From: Patella vulgata | Taxonomy: Eukaryota; Mollusca; Gastropoda; Patellidae | DNA length: 64,000 nucleotides | Reading direction: 5' to 3' | NCBI RefSeq assembly: GCF_932274485.2 | Contig: NC_065883.2 | Coordinates: 47,214,539-47,278,538 of the forward strand | Made by a program: the position numbers and the translations under genes | Part shown: one piece after another, positions 1 through 11,443 of the stretch | Layout: the number at the start of each line of letters is the position of its first letter | Numbering within the stretch: the first letter of the stretch is position 1 | The notes under the pieces: generated by a model | Seen by the model: the letters and a program-made list of their open reading frames with translations, nothing else | Told to the model about the DNA's origin: nothing | The model's database searches: none

Positions 1-486
1 TCTGTAATGACTTCAAACGACCTATAGCTTGGGTAATATTGTTAGATGGAAGCAAGGAGTAGGGTCCTCCGGTTTCCTCCCACTGCTAAAGACCCCTACG
101 CGCAAGCCAATTATTGAAATAAAATTAAACCATATGTTAATCCCGAAATGACCTAGTTTGTGTCGAGTGGACGTTAAACCCCATTTCTCTCTCTCTTTAA
201 ATGGAAGATTAATCCAATAATGACCATCTTTAAATCTAATCGACTCTTCTATTTTCTTGATGAAAAGTTTATCATTCTGTGAATTCTCTTGCTTATCATC
301 AATGATATGTTCTGGGAAATCCAGAATAAAGTCTCTAATTGATTTTGTTGAACTATTTTCTCTTCTAATGGTACTTCCGCATGGTATACTGTTGGATCGT
401 AATGAGTTGAAGTATCACGGACAAGATTCCATATCAACCAACCAAGCATCGAATGGAAAGCTTTGGGACTATTCCTGGGTCAAGTT
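1..486 (-). mobile_element. BEL/Pao retrotransposon fragment (gag end/start of pol)
   Basis: Read on the minus strand, 249-449 encodes a stretch with EEKIVQQNQLETLF, and the DNA matches about 59.36-59.70 kb of the longer BEL element in this window. It is a diverged, short fossil piece. A SINE tail is inserted at 53-200, and a tandem-array element begins at its right edge near 487. The family call is by internal comparison with the 56-61 kb element. Clearly broken. Confidence 0.8.
53..200 (+). mobile_element. 5'-truncated tRNA-SINE (family SINE-2) inside the BEL fragment
   Basis: The sequence from caaggagtaggg to the tail accccatttctctctctctt matches the 3' part of the complete SINE-2 copy at 38428-38712. 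ATGGAAG flanks it on both sides (46-52 and 201-207), which looks like a target-site duplication. The tRNA-like head is missing, as expected for a 5'-truncated retroposed copy. Confidence 0.8.
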
Positions 487-1479
487 TTTATACGCCCACA
501 TAGAAATGTGGACGTATATATTGCTGTCGCCCCCATCCGTCTGTCCGTCCATCCTCCCCAATTTCTTGTGAACGCACCAACTCTAAAAGTTATCATCCAA
601 TTGTTTTAAAATTGATATATGTTGTTTACATTAGTGAGATGAAGAAGTCTATTTAATTTCAATAATTTCACTATGTTGAACCTTGTGAACGCTCTAATGC
701 CAAAAGTTAACATCCGATCTTTGTGAAATTTATATGCAATATTTTAAATTAGGGAAACGAAGAAGCCTATTGAATTTCAGCAATTTCCGTTTATTACTTC
801 TAGATTTATGTCCCTTGTTTCACTTTGTTTAACCTTGGGAACGCTCTAACCCCAAAAGTTATCATCCTATCTTTCTGAAATTTATATGCATTATTTAAAT
901 TAGTGAAACGAAGAAGCCTCTTGAATTTCAGCAATTTCTGTGTATTATGTCTAGAGTTATGGCCCTTGTTTCACATTATTGAACCTTGTGAACACTCTAA
1001 CATCAAAAGTTATCATCCGATCTTTCTGAAATTTATATGCATTATTTAAATTAGTGAAACGAAGAAGCTTATTGAATTTCAGCAATTTCTGTTTATGTCT
1101 AGAGTTTAGCCCTTGTTTCACTGTATTGAACTTTGTGAATGCTCTAACATCAAAAATTATCTACCGATCTGTATGAAATTTACATGCGTCATTTAAATTA
1201 GTAAAGAGAAGAATCCTATTGAATTTCAGCAATTTCCGTTTATTACTTCTAGCGTTATTACCCTTGTTTCACTTTTGTTCAACCTTGTTAATGCTCGATG
1301 GATGAAAGTTATCATCCGATATGTATGAAATTTATATGCATCATTTAAATTAGTGAAACGAAAACCCTGTCAAATTTCAACAATTTCTGTAGATTACCTT
1401 CAGCATTGAGACCCTTGTTTCAATTTGTAGAACCTTGTGAACCCTCAACAAACGGCAAAAATTATAATCTGATCTGTAT
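487..1479 (+). repeat. Tandem-array element with hairpin 5' end (copy a)
   Basis: It starts with tttttatacgcccacat followed by atgtggacgtata, an imperfect hairpin, then the gtcgccccc/gtccgtc segment. Six monomers of about 150 bp follow (aaccttgtgaacgctc recurs near 676, 829, 983, 1126, 1279 and 1427). The array is cut at 1480 by the LTIR-type sequence. Related arrays lie at 37.2-38.4, 47.2-48.8 and 50.06 kb. No coding content is seen. Confidence 0.8.
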
Positions 1480-2067
1480 CACTGAGAAATAGGTAACGGT
1501 TAAAACGTACGTTTGCCGCATTAAAAACTCGCAAAACGGTCAATACCTACGTATCTCGATAAAAAAAATAAAATTTGGATTATAACTCTTCATTATGGCT
1601 TAAAATCTCTAGATAAGGTGTGTTAATTAACCAGGGTGAAAAATGGACTGAAAGGCGAGTTAATTATCGCTAGGTGTGAACAACCCTGGGACGGTGCGTT
1701 TTCTGTACTGAGTATGTTAATTAACCGACGGGTTAAAACGAATGACACGGTGTGTATTGTTTAATGGGTGTGTTTTCTCGATAGTTGTTATAACTGCACC
1801 AAAAGGGTATAATCAAGGACCAACCGACTTTATCAGACGCGTGAGTGTTAAATGGAAACTTGGGAAGGAAAATTGTTTTTACCGTGCGATTTTTCATTCG
1901 CCGGTGTGTTTTTCGCAAATAGGACTTTGTATAAGGACAGGTCTTTATATGTGGAAGTTGTACGGGGCTGTTTCTTCTATGCGTCTTTTGTATTTGTTGA
2001 TGAACATAAGACGCAGTACGTGTTTTATAGTCACGCCACTTATAAAGTTGCATAATAAAATATAAAT
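1480..2067 (+). mobile_element. Single end (about 588 bp) of a long-TIR DNA element
   Basis: Begins CACTGAGAAATAGG inside an array monomer (ctgtat|cactgag), so the left boundary is sharp. It is nearly identical to 61079-61666 and 62518-63105, and is a diverged relative of the 530-570-bp terminal inverted repeats of the element at 11444-15449. It contains the palindrome GTTAATTAAC near 1623 and 1714. No matching inverted end is seen nearby, so this is a solo end or a rearranged copy. Short overlapping ORFs here recur in every copy but look like repeat by-products. Confidence 0.7.
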
Positions 2068-2630
2068 ATGGACCCTAATCTGTCGTAAAAAGGTGAAAAC
2101 AATGTCGTCATTTATAAGTATCCAGCAGTCAGGCCCCAATTTGAATATATCCGGGTATATAGCGATAAGCTAAATTTACCGTATGTCTATATATATTCTT
2201 TTGTTCTGACAATTTATTGTTTTGCGAGTTGAAATTAGTACCACGTAAACGGTAACTCATTGCCGGTTTATTGTTATTCTCGAATTGGAGCAAATTTTGT
2301 AAACAATAATGGATGGCAGTGAACAAAGGGACTATTTGTCAACGATTTCGATTACCGCCGTAGTTTGCAAAAGACACCGAAGATGGTTAGATCGATCTAT
2401 TATAAATACCATCATATTTAAATATGAATTTATATGCTCAGTGGCAAGGTTTGATTCTTCACACTATTTGTACCCGTTCCCATTCTTACAACAGGTTCCC
2501 CATGCAGAATACGGCGCAATGTGTATTGTTATTTAATTTACAATTTATATTTATTCTCGTTACATGCGGATTGGCACATGTTTTGGGGCAGGCGGCACTT
2601 TGCTATCTGTATAGATTATTAAAATTGGAA
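2068..2630. other. Unassigned spacer
   Basis: About 560 bp between the LTIR end and the Gypsy-2 fragment. Only short ORFs (up to about 80 codons) are present and none is recognisable. I see no repeat copy elsewhere in the window. Confidence 0.5.
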
Positions 2631-4640
2631 TGGATAATCTGTTTTCTAAACAAACTTCGCATTTAGAAACCATGTCAGAAACATTCTGACTGATGCCGGG
2701 CCAAAACATCACATCGCGACCCAATTTACGACATTTTTCAATACCTAAATGTCCTACATGAACACGTTTCAACATTTCTCTTCTAAGAGATGGTGGAATA
2801 ACAATGGTTTCGCCTTTCAAGACAAGTTCGTCTGATACAGAAAGTTCATCTCTGTACTGCCAGTATTCACTAATATTAGCAGGTAATATCCATTTACTAT
2901 CTGGAAACCCTGAAACAATACCTTTTTGTAGATCATGTAATTCAGTCTTCGTAGCTTCACATATTTCGGCTAGTTTGACATCTGTAACCGGCAAATGTGA
3001 TATACTATGAATAAAATAATCCATCTCACTATCCAGAATTTCTTCACTACTGCTTTCTGTTAATGCGTCTCTTGATAACGTATCTGCTACTATCAGCCGC
3101 TTTCCTGGTTTGTACTGTAATGTGAAAGTATACCTCTGCAGTCTAAACAACATGCGCTGAAGAATTGGTGGCACTGCTGAAAGCGACTTCTTCAAAATAA
3201 ACTGTAAAGGTCTATGGTCATTTTCAACTACCACTTCTTTGCCATAGGTATATGTGTGGAATGTGTGGAATCTTCCTCTATCTGTGCATAACGCGTCTCG
3301 ACGTCTGTCATGGACCTGGAAGCGTATGCGATAGGATGCCCCTCTTGCTGCAAGACTGCGCCTAATCCACATTTAGAAGCATCACAACTTATGGTGATTG
3401 GTTTTGAAACATCAAAATACTTCAATACTGCACCTGGATCACGTGTAAGTATATTTCTTTTATTTCAACAAAAGATTTCTCTTGTTCGTGTAACCATATA
3501 ATTCCACATCTTTCTGCGGTAATGACCTTATTGGCCAAGTTATGGAAGACATATTGGGTACAAATTTGGCCAGATAATTTACTGTTCCTAAAAGTCTTTC
3601 AACACCTTTCTTGTCAATTGGTGGTGGCATTTCCGATATGGCTTTGATTTTGCGCGGATCTGGCTTTATGCCATCAGCTGTAAATTTATGACCTATATAA
3701 CTAACCTCGCATACAAAGAAAACACATTTATCAATGTTTAAAGTCAAGTTAATTTGCTTACACCGATTCAAAACCAACTTTAGACGTTTTTCAAGTTCAA
3801 GTCGGGTTTCTGCCCAAATCAAAATATTGTCAATGTCAGTTTCTACACCGGGTAAATCAAAGAAATGTTCAGCTATTCTTTTTTTAAATACTTCTTGCAC
3901 AGATTTGATGCCAAATGGCATTCTACAGAAACAGTATCTCCCGAATGGCGAATTAAAACATTAGTAAGAAGTTGACTTGTTTTGTTGTATCTAAGGCGAT
4001 CTGCCAGTACCCACTATTAGCATCTAGTTTAGCTAACCACTTAGCCTAGTAATATCTTCAATAGTTGTTAAATCAAAATGCTCTCTTTTGATTGTTACGT
4101 TTAAATGTCTTGGGTCGAGGCATACGTGAAGTTGACCATTCGGTTTTTCAACAACAACAAGTGAGTTAACCCAGTCGGTTGGCACATAAACTTTTTTGAT
4201 GATACCCTTCTTTTACATATCACTCAGAGTTGCTTGCAGTTTTTCACGAAACGCGACTGGAACTTTCCTGACAGGATTTATCACTGGAATTACCAACGGG
4301 TCAATTCCAATATGATATGGTCTCTTTAAACAACCTAAACCATTGAAAACTGTAGGGTACTGTTTAACAACATTAGCTTTAATGTTTAATTCAATATTAT
4401 TGTCAACATTCATAATCACTTTAATTAAACCCAGTTCTTGAGACGCCCTAATCCCCAGGAGTGGAGATTGGTTAGTTTCTGTTACATAAAACTCAAGGTT
4501 CTTATTTTCTACTTTTTATTGGCATTTAAACTTCACGGATAGTGGATTCCCTGTGTAACTGGTTAAAGTGGACATCAATGGTTGTTTAAAAATATTTCCA
4601 TTGTCTATTTTCTTGAAAATATCAACAGGAAGTATGTTGG
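2631..4640 (-). mobile_element. Gypsy-2 (Ty3/Gypsy) pol fragment, minus strand
   Basis: Reading leftwards from 4640 it holds the end of the protease region, the reverse transcriptase (near 4420-3460, with PFGIKSVQEVF and a remnant of the catalytic YVDD box), RNase H (3425-3050, with ITISCDASKCGLGAVLQQEG and VVENDHRPLQF) and the start of integrase with its HHCC zinc site (near 2800-2650, GHLGIEKCRKLGRDV, CEVCLENR). It is a fossil with several breaks and no LTRs. It lies head to head with a second piece of the same family starting near 4641. Confidence 0.85.
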
Positions 4641-5309
4641 TCTGATAAACCCTGTCAGGAAAATCAAAGCCATATCGGAAATGCCACCACCAATTGACAA
4701 GAAAGGTGTTGAAATACTTTTAGTAAACAGTAAATTATCTGGCCAAATTTGTACCCAATATGTCTTCCATAACTCGGCCAATAAGGTCATTACTGCAGAA
4801 AGATGTGGAATTTATATGGTTACACGAGCAAGAGAAATCTTTTGTTGAAATAAAAGAAATATACTTACACATGAACAAGGTCCAGTATTGAAGTATATTG
4901 ATGTTTCAAAACCAATCACCATAAGTTGTGATGCTTTTAAATGTGGATTAGGCGCAGTCTTGCAGCAAGAGGGGCATCCTATCGCATACGCTTCCAGGTC
5001 CATGACAGACGCCGAGACGTGTTATGCACAGATAAAGAAAGCATTACTTTCAATTCTTTTTGGCCTAGAAAGATTCCACACATATACCTATGGCAAAGAA
5101 GTGGTAGTTGAAAATGACCATAGACCTTTACAGTTTTGTTTTTTGAAGAAGTCGCTTTCAGCAGCACCACCAAGGCTTCAGCGCATGTTGTTGAGACTGC
5201 AGAGGTATACTTTCACTTTACAGTACAAACCAGGAAAGCAGCTGATAGTAGCAGATACGTTATCAAGAGCCGCATTACCAGAAAGCAGTTGTGAAGAAAA
5301 TCTTGATAG
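4641..5309 (+). mobile_element. Gypsy-2 pol fragment, plus strand (RT end and RNase H)
   Basis: Encodes the end of RT and RNase H (ITISCDAFKCGLGAVLQQEG, FHTYTYGKEVVVENDHRPLQ, LQYKPGKQLIVADTLSRAAL). It is the inverted counterpart of about 3020-3640. Its coding sequence stops exactly where a Gypsy-1 LTR begins (TGTTACGGTCC at 5310). The sequence that should follow, the RNase H-integrase linker, resumes at 27720. Broken. Confidence 0.85.
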
Positions 5310-6301
5310 TGTTACGGTCCGAGAACACACCCATCATATTATATATTTTATTATTATTAAATTATTTATTGTTTCATCGGGAACATACCCATGTAGTGCA
5401 TTATTTGTCATAAAGTATTTGTATTAGAACGTGCCTTTCTTTGTTAATGGATTCACTGGTTTGTTTACCTTTACGAACTTGTTCTCCCCCGCGTCACAAA
5501 TGGACTGCGCCATTTTGTTCCACGCTGTTGTCTTCACTGGCTGCAAGTAGCCGATAATCCCTCATAGCTCCGTACAAATGAAGTGTCATGAAGCAATGAG
5601 TGCATGGGCTACAGTATTAAACCCAATTATCGATATCTGCATATAAATAAATATATTTCTGCCTCGAGTCTTACCGTATTTTCGATTGAAACATTGACGA
5701 GCTAACCGTCCGCCAAACGGCAAGCGCTAGACTGTTGGTCAAGTGATACTACGTTGGGGTTAATATGACGTCAAAATTTGGTGACGTATTATGGCGCGCT
5801 GTACGAATCATTCCTGTTAGTTGGCCTTCGCAACTCACTGTGTACAGACGTGTTGGTTTTTTTGGAGTCTTGGGAATATGGCTCAAGCTTCCTGCAATAT
5901 GCCCTCACTGGTAAGGAATTAATTGTATTGTAATAGGTTGTGTAACCTGTGCCTGTTGGGGAGCCCAATTAAGCTTCTTGTGATTTATAATAATAATTTC
6001 GGTGTTTACCGACATTATTACCGTGCCTTTGACTTTGTTTGTCCTTTGACCTCCAAGTCTAACTGTGAGTTGACGTACACCTATCTTGCCCTTTTTAGCC
6101 AAGGTGTTTTGCAATATTAACATATAGAACATTGAGATATAATTGATTAACCGGCTTTGCCTGTAGAACCTAAAGTGGTATTACAACCAGTCATTGGTAC
6201 TTCAAAACCTGGTGTTTCAAACCGAATCTGGTGCATGCCTGTATGATCTGGGTGCCTGGAACCGAATCTGGTGTTTTGAACCTAATCCGGTGCACAAGAT
6301 A
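5310..6301 (+). repeat. Gypsy-1 5' LTR, first part
   Basis: Matches 26217-27229 of the complete 3' LTR closely, starting TGTTACGGTCC. It contains a TATA-like tataaataaatatatttc near 5640, a CRE-like site at 5766, and an imperfect short repeat (ctggtgttt...cgaatctggtg) at 6209-6290. The match stops at gcacaagata, where unrelated sequence begins. Confidence 0.85.
5766..5787. promoter_or_regulatory. CRE/ATF-like site pair in the Gypsy-1 LTR
   Basis: A perfect palindromic TGACGTCA (5766-5773) is followed 8 bp later by a TGACGT half site (5782-5787). The 3' LTR keeps TGACGTCA at 26670. TGACGTCA is the established CREB/ATF consensus; that it acts in LTR transcription is inference. Confidence 0.45.
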
Positions 6302-6419
6302 ACAGCTGGGTTTGACCAATGTTCCCTACTATAATAAGAAAACAACTGTAATTTTTTGTTTTTATTCAACAATTGGGATACAATATTCAACATGTTTTAC
6401 TTGGCACAACCAAGCCCCG

Positions 6420-6618
6420 GTTTCACAAAACATTCTCAGTCTTAGTGAAGATTTTACTCAAAATTGTTCACATTTTCATAAAACTTTTGTCTTTTTAATG
6501 TATCAACATATACAGCAATTAAAAATTTTTTTAAAAAATATGTGCAGAGTTTTGTTTCTGAATCATAAACACTCATTGAAAGTTGAGGAATTCTAAGTCT
6601 GAGAATGCTTTGTGAAAC
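6420..6618. mobile_element. 199-bp MITE with 26-bp terminal inverted repeats
   Basis: The left end GTTTCACAAAACATTCTCAG continues into tcttag. The right end, reverse-complemented, reads GTTTCACAAAGCATTCTCAG followed by acttag: 24 of 26 bases are shared. The interior is AT-rich and non-coding. A target duplication is not clear, so the superfamily is unassigned. A similar GTTTCTCAAAATCTTAACTAAG sequence lies near 13205 but lacks a partner. Confidence 0.65.
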
Positions 6619-6825
6619 TGCAGGCAGAAATTTCTTGTAGCATAATAATTTAATTAAACTTAATCAAAACTTGACATTCTGTTGATTTACAGATTATAGA
6701 AAGAAAGAGGCTTATTTTTCACAAACCACAACTTTTAACTGAAGATTAAAACATTATAATTGTCAAAACAATACAACAATAAAGGTTTTACAGACCACGA
6801 TCATACATCTAATCATTAACACGTT

Positions 6826-6950
6826 TTGGCACCTTGTGTTCTAAATCGTTTAGTGCATGATTCACATACAGGATGTTCATCACCCTCACAAAGTTCTAGA
6901 GAATCTCCACAAACGGAGCAACAAGGAGGAAAATTGCGCCTTTTACTGTA
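6826..6950 (-). pseudogene. Duplicated last zinc-cluster exon of the transposase-like gene
   Basis: This stretch repeats about 7021-7160 at high identity (cacataCAGGATG...TCACC...TCTAGxGAATCTCCACAAACG). It encodes the same C-terminal cysteine cluster of the type C-x2-C...C-x2-C and a basic tail. Part of the flanking sequence (caataaaggttttac...accacga) is duplicated too, so it is a local tandem duplication of the terminal exon with about 190-bp spacing. It is probably not used, lying downstream of the better-preserved copy. Confidence 0.6.
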
Positions 6951-7016
6951 GAATAATTGTCAAAACAACAATACAATGATAAAGGTTTTACGGACCACGA
7001 AACATGCATCTAACCA

Positions 7017-10000
7017 TTAACGCGTTTTGGCACCTCGTGTTCTAAATCGTTTTAAATTAATACATGTACATGATTCACATACAGGATGTCCATCACCCTC
7101 GCAAAGTTCTAGTGAATCTCCACAAACGTAGCAACAAGGACGAAAATTGCTCCTTTTACTGTAATAATGTATGCAAATGTCATTATCACAAGATACTTCA
7201 TCTTCACATAATAAAAAATTTACGAACGCAGGACTACCACAACTGTATAGAATATCTTCGGTTGTCTTTTCTAAATGTAAAGATATAAAAAAAATAAAAC
7301 AATCAGGTTTAGTATTTTCTTGCATGGCTTAACTTTAATTTGTGATACATTAAATGCAACATTAAAAATATTTTTAAATTATTAAATACTGTACCTACTT
7401 AAAATTCAATATTATTAAAACTAAATTGGAAATTATCAAAAGACAAGATATTTAATATACACATCAGTTGTAAAAATTGTTGACCCCAATCAACAGAGTG
7501 ACACTAGATGCTCAGGAAAGGTGAACAGATACTGCTTTAACATTCCCACACACAGGGTTAATTTTGGTCATCGAGAATATCAGAAGCCATTTGAGAGGTT
7601 CATTTATTTACATATATATATATATATTACCTTTACTTGCTGTTCATATGATAATTTTCTAGATGAATAAAGGCATCGTGACTTTCCACACATGTAGCAT
7701 GATATGAAACTTCTAACAGTTTCTGCCGACTTTCTACATTCTATAGGTTGTGGATCATCTTGTACTTTTTCAGGACCTGGTAACTTTCGCTATTAAATTA
7801 TAAAAGAATAAATGATGTACTATTAAATATTTGTTACAACAATAACTATCACCATAGTCTACCTGTCGCACAGAGTTTACAGACTACATACTTGTCTATC
7901 ATTTTGATGTTTTTATTTAGATTAACCGAACACTGATACAAAATATTACTTTTATCATTAATAATTTTAACAAATATTTTTTGTCATAGTATATATTGTG
8001 TTTTGTTACTTTTGAAAAAGAGGACATATAATATAAAATATTTATAACCTTTCGAGATTTAGTTTTCTTTGATATACCACTGTTCTCTTTCATGCTTGGT
8101 CGATGAGTCTCTGAGGTACAAGTACCCCATACAGATTCAAATGGTTTGTAGTGGGTCATATCCACATCTGGAATTGGGTCTGGCAGAGGATCTAGCTTTT
8201 CAAAATAAGGGATTTGTGGGGGAATTTTTGAACAGTAATCACAGTTTACAATATTTTTGCACTTCTTAATACACAGAAAATAATGTCTTACAGTACAATG
8301 TGTACCCATAAATTTGATTTGGATAATTCTTGAGATAACACTTTTGTAGTTTTGTTACATCCACATTTGGATCTAAGTCAATTATTGTTTTAATAGTTTT
8401 CTCAATGCTCTTGGTAGTAGCAGCTTTGGTTACCTGGACAGTCTCAGTCTCTGGAATACAGAATTTAACAAATCAATGGGTGCTTGCACACTTTTCTCCA
8501 TTTTTTCCTTGATAACTCCTGACTGTTCAGCTACCTTTCGGAGAGCTTTCAATGAATTCGCTTTTGCAATTTGTTTTTCACCTTCTTCGTCCATTTTTTC
8601 ACGGCAAATGCTTACAGCCTGAAGACCCAAATTTAATGTTGCAATACATCTTTCAACTGGATTTCTGAATGACTGCAGAGGGGCTGTCCTGGCTGCCACA
8701 AGCATATCTAAATTAATTGTAATAAATAATGCCATGAGTGAAACTTGTACAGATAAATAAGTAATTCTATGATCTGGTCCACCATCAGAACATATCCCGA
8801 GTATTGGTTTAACATTTCCAGTAGTTTGAAGTAGGTTTATCAATTCAGTTGAATGACGGAAAGGAGTGTTTGTTTGAAAAACTTGATCCTTAACACCAAC
8901 AAATAATGTCCCATTATAAAAGGAGCCACCAATATCTTTTGGGTATATCTATTAGAAGAACAGCGGACGGAATCAGTTTAAACTTGGTAAAATCGTGATC
9001 CGATGCACTGAATATTTGACTGTCTCCTTCAACAATATTGGGTCGCCCTCTCGGGCACATGTGACTGGTAAACCTGGTTCTCCTACTTATACGTGGCACT
9101 TGTCATCAATAGAAATGAAAGAACTAAAATCACGAAATTTAAGTAAAAATTCGCGTAAATGTCAAAATACCATATTAGAATAATGAGCATCCTCATGCTC
9201 CCCTCGCAGATGACTTGTTTGGATCCTATATCTTAAATTAAATCTACCCGCATAGTGAACTGATGAATGGAAGTGTTTGTTTTTCGACCAAAATTGAAGT
9301 CGCAAATATGATTCAGACGGTATAGGAATATTTGGGTCTAGATCTTTTGACACTTGGTTTATTAAATCTCTGACGGAACAGCAAGTCTTCCAATAGTTTT
9401 GTGTCTTCTTTCATGAGCAGCATTCAGGGTTGTTTTATTTATGTAACTGTCAAGAGCTTCAAAAAAAGGGTCATACTTCCTGATTTGTACAAAATTAAGT
9501 TCACGAAGATCAACAGCCATATCTGGATTTTCGCAATCAAGATATAATTTTAGTCTATTCTTGACTTCGCTAGTGATTTTGGTTTGGTTTACAGAACAGT
9601 CACCTGTCAGATCTTCATATAGCTCCTTCATCACTGTCCCTATATTAAATTTCTTAGGATGTTCAAAGATTCGACCATAATGATCCGTAAACTTTCTTTT
9701 CATAGCCCTACTATGGTACATTTTCAAATGCTTTTCTTCAATTGTTTTACAAAGAGCAACAGATTTAGACGTATCTCTGTTAGCGGCAGTGTTAGGCACT
9801 TTCCATATGAACCAAATTTTTTGATTCCCTTGTGTACACGAGAGTATTTCGTTCATATGTTAACGGTAATGTTAAATCACTAATATATTTTGATTTGAGT
9901 TTTATATCATAAGGAGCAAATTCATCAATGCACACTGGTTCATAGTCTAGTTTTACTAGAAGTTTATTTTCAAGTTCTCTGTATCTTTGAATTAAAGAAT

Positions 10001-10428
10001 TCAAACACACTATAGTTATCAAGAGATCTCGCTAGATCAGAGATAGATTGACAGAAATTACAAAATCTTTCCAATTGAAAAGCTGGAATCAAGGATATTT
10101 CAAACAGTTTGTTGGAATACTCATGTATAGTACTTTGTTTCAACTGTTTTACAGCATGCTTGCTTTGTTGAGGTTGGTTATATGTTTGTGAAGACAAGTT
10201 CATAGGATCAGTTACAAAGTTTTTAACAAAATACTCAGGTATTTGTGAGAATTTATGTAAATGTGGCAAAATATAATATAGTACTGTTGTTAATACATTT
10301 ACACATGTTGTGCCCTGAACAATAGTTGAAGGCGTAAAAAACAAATTATCCCTCTCCATAACACTGACAATGTCATTAAATAACCCAAAGTTAGAGTGGT
10401 TCATACTCAATTTTTTAACAACAAACAC
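7017..10428 (-). pseudogene. Spliced DDE-like transposase gene, decayed (DDK / SDGGPDHR / NPVER family)
   Basis: Order on the minus strand: an N-terminal region (10428-9792) with MERDNLFFTPSTIVQGTTC and CVNVLTTVLYYILPHLHKF; a middle (9856-9162) with VDLRELN, IPIPSESYLRLQFW and EHEDAHY; DDKCHV followed by GEPGLPVT near 9100-9060; FTKFKLIPSAVLLIDIP; then ICSDGGPDHRITYLSVQVSL and FRNPVERCIATLNLGLQAV (8843-8430). DDK, SDGG and NPVE could be a D-D-E triad. The C-terminal part (8309-7017) has LPDPIPDVDMTHYKPFE and cysteine pairs. Two introns are suggested: donor CGAAAG|gttata (8052) to acceptor aatag|CG (about 7795), and GTAAAG|gtaata (about 7627) to acceptor tttag|AAAAG (about 7273). I see several frameshifts (near 10000, 9830, 9070, 8460 and 8300) and an in-frame stop just after the DDK box. 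From memory this family is common in mollusc, coral and sponge genomes; its superfamily is not assigned here. Confidence 0.65.
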
Positions 10429-11443
10429 ACACTATTTCGGGATTATTTTAACATTATATGATAAGACTTAACATAAAAACTTCATTTATCAACAATGGAA
10501 GTCTGACAACATTTGATTTTTGAGGATATAACCATTTGCAAATATGTTATAAATGCCTCAAAATCTACCCGTCTTCCATAATCAAGGCAGATAACTCTTA
10601 GTAAGAATAAGAGTTATGTCCCTTGGTCGCGGTAAAAATGGTACGGAAGCCCCTGAAACGAAATTTCATTATCGCAGTCGGAAAACATCGTTTATTTCCT
10701 TGCTGCGAAGTAACAGAATACACTCTATGAGACGATTGAATTTAACATGTGTACGCATGCGTAAACGCTTAGTTGTTTTAACAATATATCCACGCCTTCA
10801 CATGTCTTAATATTAACTGTTTATAATGCTACAGTGAAAATTAAAATACACGTTTAGCTGGATATGAAACGATCGACATTCGACATGAATTGTTTAAAGA
10901 TTAGCCAAACATATGTATTAAAAAGAACAGTGCTTTCATTTCTGTATACCCACAGACACCGGGTCTGTTTAAAATGGCATGTTATATACAGACGGAGCGA
11001 GAGAGAGACGTCTATAAATCTAATAATATAACACTTTAATGTTAATCCCAAAGATAAATAAATATATTGGGCAGCATGATATTTGTTATGAAAAATAAAT
11101 TGTCGGATGAAGTACGAGGAAAATATAATGGCATGTAATACGGAGATTGAGGGATAAAGACCTCTATAAATCTATTAATTTAACACTTAATTTTTTGTCC
11201 CACAGAAAAATAAATATATTGTGCCGTATGATGTTTGTTATGAAAAAAAAAAACACATTGCCGGATAAAGTATGGGGACGATTACAAATACAATAAAGAT
11301 AGAGATTCAGGGAGATTTGAATTCGAATTTGGTATAGTGGGGAGTGGTAAATGCAACATAAAAGATAATATATTAACAACAAATTCAAAATTAGGACCAC
11401 GTTCTCTCGTGTGGTATGCTAGCATTTACACTCTAATATTTAT
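10429..11443. other. Upstream region of the transposase-like gene, with a two-unit repeat
   Basis: No recognisable coding sequence. From about 10985 to 11340 two diverged units of about 175 bp lie in tandem (gaga...cctctataaatctaataa...taacacttaa...aaataaatatatt...atgtttgttatgaaaaa). The rest is AT-rich and unassigned. It ends at the LTIR element boundary at 11444. Confidence 0.5.
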
